Shown here in pieces: positions 56,606 to 64,000 of a stretch of DNA of 64,000 nt. The stretch is from positions 67,872,697 to 67,936,696 of the forward strand of contig NC_134089.1 in the NCBI RefSeq assembly GCF_000715075.1, read 5' to 3'. The translations under genes and the position numbers were made by a program. Source of the DNA: Nicotiana tabacum (Eukaryota > Streptophyta > Magnoliopsida > Solanales > Solanaceae). The notes below the pieces were generated by a model. That model did no database searches, was not told the origin of the DNA, and saw only the letters and a list, made by a program, of their open reading frames with translations. Position 1 is the stretch's first letter, and the number at the start of each line of letters is the position of its first letter.

Positions 56606-57334
56606 GGCTAAGGTGTGGCCAGCTGCCACGTGGGGGTGTGTGACGACCCGGCCGGTCTTCTTAAGAATTTACGTCTTGATCTCCTATTAGTTGCTTTCCC
56701 CAAGTTTATTTCTGCTAATGTGATTTGCCGGGATGTTTGGTTTTGAGTTTCGGGGAGTTTTGGGATACTTAGTCGTTAAATGAGAGCTTAAGTGTTGGAA
56801 AGTTGACCGTAGTCAGAACAATGTGAAGATGGCCTCGGAATGGAAATTTGATGGTTCTGTTAGCTCAGTTGGGTGATTTTGAGGTTAGATGAGTGTTCGG
56901 ATTGTGTTTTGGAGGTCTGTAACTAAATTAGGCTTGAAATGCCGAAGGTTGAAATTTTGGAAGTTTCCAGTTCGATAGTGAGATTTTGATCTGAGGGTCA
57001 AAAATGGAATTCCGAGAGTTACAGTAGTTCCGTTATGTCATTTGGGATGTGCGTGCAAAGGTTCAGGTCATTCGGACGAGGTTTGGTAGACTTTTTGATT
57101 GAAAATGTGTTTTTAGAGTTTTTGGAATTTTTAAGCTTGAATTCGATGAAAAGTAGGTATTTTGATGTTGTTTTGAGCGTTCCGAGGGTTGGAGCAAGTT
57201 TTAATGTTGTTTTAGGATTTGTTGGCAATTTTGGTTGAGGTCCCGGGGGCCTCGGGTGTGTTTCGGATGCTCAATGGATCATTTTGAGTTGTTAAAAAGT
57301 TGCAGAAATTGCAGGTTCAGCTGTTGCAGACTTT

Positions 57335-57690
57335 TCCTCATCGCGATCGCGTGGAGAGTATCGCGATCGCGAAGGCCTAGGCGAGGCTGGGGGAATTTTG
57401 CCTTTCGCATTCGCGTGAAAGGGGATGCGAATGCGTAGTTATGAGGAAGGTTGAATCGCGAACGTGTGGGCTAAGTCGCGTTCGCGAAGAAGGAATAAGG
57501 CGGCAGAGGTTTGGTCAATCGTTTATCTACGCGGTCGCGTGGAGTCAACCGCGATCGCGTAAGTTTAGGGAGTTAAAGCATCGTGTTCGCGGATGGGGTT
57601 CCGCGTTCACATAGAGTAACCTGAGGCACGTGCCATTTTGTTCTTCGCGATCGCGACTGGCCTTACGCGATCGCGATTAAGAAAATCCCT
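57335..57690. repeat. Short-word array: TCGCGATCGCGA type
   Basis: About twelve words of CGCGATCGCG, CGCGTTCGCG and GCGAATGCG type. 57361-57372 is the perfect palindrome TCGCGATCGCGA. It is highly CpG-rich in AT-rich flanks and sits at the same LTR place as the CTGCGG and GCAAATGCG arrays of its relatives. Confidence 0.88.
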
Positions 57691-58609
57691 TGGCAAAATT
57701 TAAAACCCAAAATCGAGGGTTTAGAACATAATTCATATTTTGGACTTGGGAGCTCGGGAGATTTGCGATTTTTTGAGGGATTTTCACCTGGACAATTTGG
57801 GTAGGTGATTCTTACTCGGTTTGGACTAATTTCATGAATCTACACTTGAATCCATCTTTTAATTTCGGAATTTTGGTAGAAATTGGGGGAAAAGTTCTTA
57901 GACAAGGAGATTGGGTTTTAATTTGGTATTTGACATCAGATTAGGATAATTTTGATATGGTTAGACTCGTGAGAGTGAGAGGATTCTTAAAATATAAATT
58001 TTACCCGATTCCGAGACGTGGGTCCAAGGGGCATTTTGGTCATTTTACCTAATTTTGCGTATTAGCTTAGAATTTCTTCGTAGTATCAGTTATTTGAAGT
58101 GTTATTTATATTATGCAATTGAATTGAATAGATTTGGGCCATTTGGAGTCGAGTACTCGTGGCAAGGACGTGGTGTTGGGTTGATTTTAAGTCGGTTCGA
58201 GGTAAGTGGCTTGTCTAACCTTGTGTGGGGGACCTTCCCATTAGGATATGATATATTTGGTCATTGAAATGCCTTGTACGTGAGGTGACGAGCGCGTATT
58301 TGAGCTAATTGTTGAAAATTCGGTTTTACTTTAAGTATTTCAATTGAGTTCCTTTTTCCTGCTTTATCTGCTTGCGAATTTAGCTTGTTGTAGTTTAGAA
58401 AAGCATGTTTAGTTGACTTAATTGCCTATTTGCTTAAACTGCTTTAATTGCATTACGTGAAGCATGTTAGGCTAGAATTAACTATTTACTTTGTACGAAA
58501 TTTGCATTTAATTGAGTATTCTTGTGTTGCTTCTATGTGTTTTTAATTTGGGACTACGGGACGGCAACCCGGGAGATCCCATGTATATATTTATGATCTG
58601 GACTGAGGT

Positions 58610-58980
58610 GTGGGATACCAAAAGATCTCTGGCACGTATATTGAGGATACCAAAAGATCCTCGGGATACGAAGATATCCCTAGCATATATTAAGGATACC
58701 AAGAGATCCTCGGGATACTAAGAGATCCCTAGCATATATTGAGGATACCAAGAGATCCTTGGGATACCAAGATATCCCTAGAATGTATTGAGGATACCAA
58801 GAGATCCTCGGGATACTAAGAGATCTCTAGCATATATTGAGGATACCGAGAGATCCTCGGGATACCAAGAGATCCCTAGCATATATTGAGGATACCGAGA
58901 GATCCCCGGGATACCAGGAGATCCCTAGTACATGTTGAGGATACTAAGAGATCCTCGGGATACTGAGAGATCCCTGATTA
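58610..58980. repeat. LTR minisatellite: GGATACCAAGAGATCC
   Basis: About seven units of 50-52 bp: GAGGATACCAAGAGATCC, TCGGGATACCAAGAGATCC, CTAGCATATATT. It is the strand-swapped equivalent of 32568-32810. Each half-unit is GGAT...ATCC. Confidence 0.92.
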
Positions 58981-59462
58981 CTTTCCTTGTGGTTTGCCTT
59001 CTTCTTTGTTTCCGTTATTGTACTATTATTATCCTGTGTAGTTTCTTACTGTAGATTCTCAATTGTACTGCTTATCTTATCCTGTCATCTTTATATTTAT
59101 CTAATCTCAGTAGGGCCTTGACCTTCCTCGTCACTACCCAACCGAGGTTAGGCTTGGCACTTCCTGCATTTTAGAATTTAGCCCTTCTGTACTTTTGTTT
59201 TTGTTAGATATTCCGGAGTTAGAGGTATGTAGTATTTCCTTTTTTTTAGAATATGATTCGTGGGTTTCCAGGTCTTGGATTTGGATATTGGTTTTGAGAT
59301 TTATATATGGTGTATGCCGAGTGGCACATTCAAACACTTCTGCTTTAAAATTGTTTTACTTCCACAAGTTTTGGTTATCTTCCGCAATTTAGGCTTACCT
59401 AGTCTTAGAGACTAGGTGCCATCACGATGGTTCACGGAGGGCAAACCGGGGTCGTGACAAGT

Positions 59463-59474
59463 TGGTATCAGAGC
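59463..59474 (+). other. Primer-binding site for initiator tRNA-Met (TGGTATCAGAGC)
   Basis: This is the same PBS and the same three-base spacing to the LTR end as at 35520. Confidence 0.92.
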
Positions 59475-59661
59475 TCTAGGTTCATATGATTCATAGATCA
59501 TAAGCCAGTTTATTAGAGTTTCGTTGATCGGTACGGAGACGTCTGTACTTATCTACGAGAGGCTATGTAACTACTAGGAAAAATTTCCACTTCATTTGAT
59601 TCCTTGTCGTGCGATATTTTAACATCACAATTCTAAACTTCTGTCTTCTATTCTCTCATAG

Positions 59662-60343
59662 ATGGTGAGGACACGTGCTACTCGAGATGATCAGGCACTC
59701 GCGCCCCCTACTACAGCTGTCAGAGGCTGGGGTCGGGGTAGAGGTTGAGGACGTGCACGTGGTGTAGCCAGAGCACATGCGCAAGCTGCCGCCGATGTAC
59801 CGCCAGTAGATCCAGCCGGAGTCCAGGCACCTGACACGCTTACTGCTACTACTACTCCAGCTCTTCAGGAGCCTTTGGCACAATTCATGAGCATGTACAC
59901 CACTTTGGCTCAGGCAGGGTTGTTTCCCATTGCTGCAGCTACATCCCAGGCCGGGGAAGGAGCACAGACTGCCACCGCCCGCACTCCTGAGAAGTAAGTG
60001 CATGTTGATCAGGTCCCAGATATTATTCTTGTACAGCCTGCAGTCCTAGATCAGCCAGAGGACAGGGCAACATCTTCCGAGGATGAGTAGCTGAGGCTTG
60101 AGAGGTTCAAGAAGTACAAGCCTCATGTATTCAGTGGTCTAGCATCAGATGATGCTCTCAGATTTCTAAATGAGTGTCACCGTATTCTCCGTACCATGGG
60201 TATTTTAGGATCGAGCGGGGTTTCTTTCACTACCTTCTAGTTTCGAGGAGCCGCTTATGAGTGGTGGCGCACCTATGAGTTAGACAGTCTAGCTGAGGCT
60301 GCTTCACTTACTTGGGCTCAATTTTCAGATCTGTTCCAGAGGG
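59662..60343 (+). pseudogene. Tekay-like gag, N-terminal ~225 codons
   Basis: It starts MVRTRATRDDQALAPPTTAV and continues through a GRGRGRARG stretch and LAQFMSMYTTLAQAGLFP. It enters the retrotransposon gag domain: RFKKYKPHVFSGLASDDALR, FLNECHRILRTMGI, GAAYEWWRTYELD and LTWAQFSDLF. At least four in-frame stops (near 59749, 59997, 60088 and 60238). It is cut at about 60343; protease and pol are missing. Confidence 0.9.
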
Positions 60344-60960
60344 ACTCGACTATTTAACTATCAATAATTGGTATAAGCAGCATTTAGTTCTCCAAATAAA
60401 TGCACAGAATGTGGTAATGTCCATTTGGGTTGAAGGAAACCCAGTGGACTTTGGACAAAGCTATCTTAAAGAGTCATTATGTGGACAACATAACAGACTC
60501 GGCTAGGTTTTGACAGTGATGCATGAACAATTAAATAGAGTAGGGTTTCTATGGGGTATTAGACTGGTACCCTTGAGCGGACAACTCAAGAGAGAAAGGA
60601 ATGGAACTGTCAGTTACACCATTGATCGACTGGTTTTACCGCAAATACGCCTTTGGCAAATTTAGGGGATAATAATATCGGAAGGGCACAACCACTCTTT
60701 TTAAACGTTATTATGGTATTTTGTTTGGCACGAGTGGAATATGATGTTGAATATGCCGTTACAATATTTAAACAAATTGTCATGTATTTGCACATTCATA
60801 AGGTAATAATTACAATAATTGCTCAAAATTACAATAATATTAAAAGAAAGCGGTAAAAGAAAGCATTAAGAGAAATAAAGAGAAGAAACGAAGAGCCAAG
60901 TCAGTTTTCAAAGTAGGAGAGCAAAATAAATACTTAAAGGCATTAAAGACATTCAAGGAA
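60344..60960. other. Unassigned sequence between Tekay gag and Ogre PBS
   Basis: AT-rich, with no ORF of note and no repeat landmarks. The first 300 bp do not match the gag continuation expected for the Tekay element. Confidence 0.5.
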
Positions 60961-60972
60961 GCAGAGTCGCCA
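60961..60972 (-). other. Primer-binding site TGGCGACTCTGC (Ogre type)
   Basis: On the minus strand TGGCGACTCTGC follows the LTR end after three bases. PBSs beginning TGGCGACTC, assigned to an arginine tRNA, are a hallmark of Ogre elements (family knowledge). The match appears to stop after 12 bases, where the sequence changes, so the element is truncated here. Confidence 0.75.
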
Positions 60973-62159
60973 TGCTGTCGTGCCCCTTTTTTCTCGCGAA
61001 ATCGAGTTTATGACATTTGAGAGGACAACTCATTCCCTTTTGGGAATTGGGTTTTTTTATTTTAAGAGTCGCCACCTAATGATTAAGTGCATTAGGACAC
61101 TAGGAAGAATTTGTTTAGAAAAATCAGAGTTTGGGTAAGGGCTAGAAATTATCTCGAGGGGAAGGTGTTAGGCACCCGTTAAGATGCACTAGTGTAGTTC
61201 CCGGCAATGCTACAATTGTGACTTAAGTACAAACAATAATTAAGCAAATAAGGGTTTCAAATATGAGGGGTTGTCACGTTGTGATTGCAAATAAGTTAAA
61301 GTTTGAAGAAACAAGCTGAAATTTGTGAAAAAGGAGTTTTGAAATTTTGAAAGTAATAAAATAAACAAGTAAAGGGAAGGGGTTCTAGGTTTATAAAATA
61401 TGGATCACATCAATGTAGTACCCGGTAATTACTCCTCAGAAGAGGGGTTACATGTGGTATTAGCGCACCGGTCATCATATCCATATCTACCCTTTCCTAC
61501 CTCGTTGGGGTATTGAACGCGGAATGGTTTTGTTTACTTATTGCATGTTAGTACCCGCCCCAATCCTATCAATCCCGGAGGCATTTGGGACTACTAGTCC
61601 TAAAGGGAAGGGAGATTTGGGCTTTGTATGGTTTAAAAGGATAAAATTCTAAAGCGACAAAAAAAAACACAAAAGGCAGATATGGGAAACACATAACAAT
61701 TTAAAAGGCTCAGACATGCCTCCTCACTTAAAGACAGATTGTTTAGCATGTCTTGCAGATACTGGTTATGGTCTGAATTAAACTTAAACGTTAAGGAGAC
61801 AGACTGGTCTATTACACATTTCAGATAAGAAACCGGAATCAGACTTGCCTGCTGGTTTGGAATTAACAGAGTCTGACTAAATTAGCTAATTTACTTTATA
61901 GCTTGCCTAGGTGAAACATATAGGCATGATATCTAAATACGCGAGAAAGATACTGATTTCAGAAGCAGATTTATTAACAGCAGTAACATAAGTTCTGCAA
62001 GCGTTTAAGCAATGCTATTACTGATTTTAAACTTATTAGCAAGTTGAGGGATTCAGATTAGTTGCTTATTCCTATAGGCATGCTTTCTAAGTGTGACTGA
62101 TTTTAACCTTTACGAAAATGCAGAAATCCTATAGGCATGGCGTCTAAAACGCAGATTTT

Positions 62160-62520
62160 ATTATTTAAGCCTATATATCATTTGCCTAGTGATGGATACG
62201 TATGCAGTATTCAGAAACCCTATAGACATGCTTTCTATATGATAGGCAAAATGCAGAATCCTATAGTCATGTTCTCTATATGAGATGCAGAAATGCAAAA
62301 GCTATTGATATGATATATATGCAGAACTTATAGGCAGGATTTCTAAGATGCAAAAGTGCAGAAGTTTATAGACAGGATTTCTATATGAAAATGTAGAAGT
62401 GAAGAACCTAAAACAGGAGTTCTATATGAAAATGTAGAAGTGCATAACCTAAAACAGGATTTCTATATGAAAATGTAGAAGTGCATAACCAAAAACGGGA
62501 TTTCAAAGATGCCGAAATGC
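62160..62520. repeat. Tandem array: TATAGGCATG.TTTCTATATG, ~41-bp units
   Basis: The last three units (about 62373-62500) are 41 bp: AGGATTTCTATATGAAAATG, TAGAAGTG(C)A, AACCTAAAAC. Further left (from about 61910) the same CCTATAGGCATGNTTTCTA words recur at wider, irregular spacing, so the array decays leftward. Confidence 0.85.
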
Positions 62521-63517
62521 AGAACTTGCCATGATTTGCAGAAATAAAGACCTAATGAGCATGATATCTACCCTTATGCATACATGAGTACCCCTCCCCT
62601 TTACACTATAAGCCCCCATGAGTTATAACAAATTATTATAGCCCAGAATGAAGAACAAAAAGTAAAAATTACATCATAAAGCTAAAATCCCAACCAAGGA
62701 GAGCCTGATTCACACTTCTATCTGAAGCATGAAGTAAACCAACTCCAAAGATCAAATTCCAAAGTATTTCTCCTATTTGGGATGTGTCAGAGTTCCCTAA
62801 GAGTCTCAAGTGGACTCTGGGCAGTGCTTACCCCCAAATATATTGTAGAATTGGATTATAGTGCAGTGTGGAAGGGCCGACCCTCAAATGTCCAAGTTCA
62901 GAGGGAGCTCAAGGTCCCAAAGCAAGGCTCATAGGAAGGGGGCAGAACTTAGAATCTAAGAGAGAGTGCAAGTGCATAGAGGGGATTTTGGGGAAGGCTA
63001 AGATAGGCTGGTGGTCATACCCAACAATTAGGAGTGTTGGCACATCCCTAACCAGCATGTTGGCCACATTGTTTGGGAGTTAGGATCCATTAAAGGATCA
63101 GGTCCAGACATGAGCAGCAATTTAGATACTGCTATGCCTGAACCTTAACTCAAAACATAGAAGGGAATAAGGGTATGGGGAATTCACACAGCAACAAATG
63201 CAAAGAGAACAACATATGCAATACAGAACATAAACATCAAAGTAGACAAAATTGTTGAAACTGTAAAGAAAACACAAAGGGATGAAGCCGAAAGTTAAAT
63301 TAGAACATACCAGTTTCAAGGAAATAAGAAGAGAAAATCAGTAGTAAAGCCAAATTGCAAACACACACCTAGAAGATTTCAGAAGAGAGTAGAGTGTTTA
63401 ATTGAGAATGTAGGTGTATCGAAATTGAAAGTGTTCAATAAGTATTGTGTAAGTGTTGAACTCATAGTCTTAAAGAGTATTGAATTGGAAGTGTGTAAAG
63501 TGCAGAAGGGTCGTGCC

Positions 63518-63526
63518 CTTTATAGT
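63518..63526 (-). promoter_or_regulatory. Candidate LTR TATA box, minus strand (CTATAAAGG)
   Basis: The minus strand reads CTGTACTATAAAGGGCACGA, followed by an AC-rich leader-like sequence. This fits a transcript running toward the PBS at 60961. Confidence 0.5.
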
Positions 63527-64000
63527 ACAGAAAGCAAGTAAGAAAAGGTAAGAAAATAATTTCTAAATCAATCACATAAGGTCTCCCTTCAATTAAGGGA
63601 TTCTGATTTTAAACGACAAGATAATTAAGGAAAGAGTTTGATCAAAATATTTTCCAAAGTAGTACAAGAAGGGTAAATACACAAAAGTTATTTAAGGAAA
63701 GAGTTTGATAGAAACACGGTTTGTGCAAATAAGGAAAGGCAATCAATCAACAGCCAGTAAAAATCAGAAATTGCGTTTTGGTATGAATGAATCCAACCAG
63801 AAAAGGTGAAGAAAGATTTAATTAAAGAAAAATCTGTAACAATCAATTGATCCTTATTAAAAGGAATTCTGAATCAATCACAAATCGGCAAAACCTTTTT
63901 TGAAGGAAGAATTCATCATATATAAAGTGCACAAACATGTGAATCAAGAAAGAGTTGTCATGCTAATTAGAAAAGCCTAGCATAGAAAAGTTTAGAGTCA

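Larger units (their letters stand above)
56639..59459 (+). mobile_element. Complete Tekay-like 5' LTR (2821 bp)
   Basis: It starts TGTGACGACCCGGCCGG and ends GGGGTCGTGACA, followed by spacer and PBS. Ends, length and internal order match the minus-strand solo LTRs at 7654 and 31889. It carries a CGCGATCGCG word array and a GGATACCAAGAGATCC minisatellite. The flanking 5-mer is GGGTG; no partner LTR exists in the window, so the duplication cannot be checked. Confidence 0.93.
60976..64000 (-). mobile_element. Ogre-like 5' LTR, runs off the right edge
   Basis: The LTR end (minus) is GGGGCACGACA at 60976, next to the PBS. It contains the widespread GAGTCGCCACCTAATGATTA ... AAGGTGTTAGGCACCC block (61067-61180, plus strand), a tandem array (62160-62520), and a minus-strand TATA at 63518-63526. 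The LTR is therefore longer than 3 kb. The plus-strand and minus-strand ORFs at 62868-63319 have no known domain. Confidence 0.75.

Noticed and set aside
58610..58980. CRISPR-like array of regular repeats
   Set aside because: Spacers are as repetitive as the repeats and the context is a plant LTR; it is a minisatellite.
1..64000. Endogenous pararetrovirus (caulimovirid) copies
   Set aside because: No movement-protein or coat-protein motif was seen; RT and integrase pieces belong to LTR elements with PBS and LTRs.

Overview
This is a repeat-dense stretch of a plant nuclear genome. I infer a solanaceous plant, most likely Nicotiana-like, from the family style of the elements (very long Tekay-like and Ogre-like LTRs); no host marker gene proves it. 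I see no intact cellular gene, rRNA, tRNA or CRISPR array. Almost every base can be placed in nested, decayed retrotransposons. The only host-gene traces are two short pseudogene pieces (a PPR repeat and an S-receptor-kinase lectin domain) at 55.9-56.5 kb.

Layout. 1-2439: minus-strand Ogre/Tat-type LTR, inserted in a minus-strand Tekay-like LTR (2440-2999), itself next to another old LTR fragment (3000-5480). 5502-11069: LINE ORF1 remnant (DUF4283-like region, CCHC knuckle), split by a solo LTR (7654-10499) with perfect 5-bp target duplication TCAAA. 11070-20925: a plus-strand LTR element (LTR, promoter, PBS) whose gag-protease-RT block lies on the opposite strand, next to an antisense plant-mobile-domain/coiled-coil ORF and a 3' LTR fragment. 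20930-26690: 3' end of a plus-strand gypsy element with polypurine tract and LTR, with a second LTR of the same family (23024-25848) inside it. 26690-29290: two further minus-strand LTR fragments. 29900-36238: plus-strand Tekay-like 5' LTR holding a nested minus-strand solo LTR (31889-34608), then PBS and a gag start. 36239-55268: a minus-strand Ogre-type element (5' LTR, coiled-coil ORF1, RNase H end, integrase, long 3' UTR with a minisatellite), internally deleted, with its integrase split by a 9.4-kb non-autonomous Tat-type element (39810-49197, duplication CCACT). 55945-56525: the host pseudogene pieces. 56639-60343: another plus-strand Tekay-like 5' LTR, PBS and gag. 60961-64000: minus-strand Ogre-like 5' LTR with PBS, running off the window.

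How it fits together. Nesting gives a relative order: LINE before solo LTR; outer Tekay LTRs before the inner ones; Ogre before the Tat-type insertion. No element has an uninterrupted gag-pol, so all look non-autonomous now.

The most notable signals are: (i) hairpin-forming short-word arrays at the same place in six Tekay-like LTRs, with a different word dialect in each; (ii) dyad-rich minisatellites at a second LTR position, also family-specific; (iii) an antisense ORF recurring at the 5' end of several LTRs; (iv) the inverted gag-protease-RT cassette; and (v) an intron-containing antisense ORF with its own TATA box in the Tat-type element.
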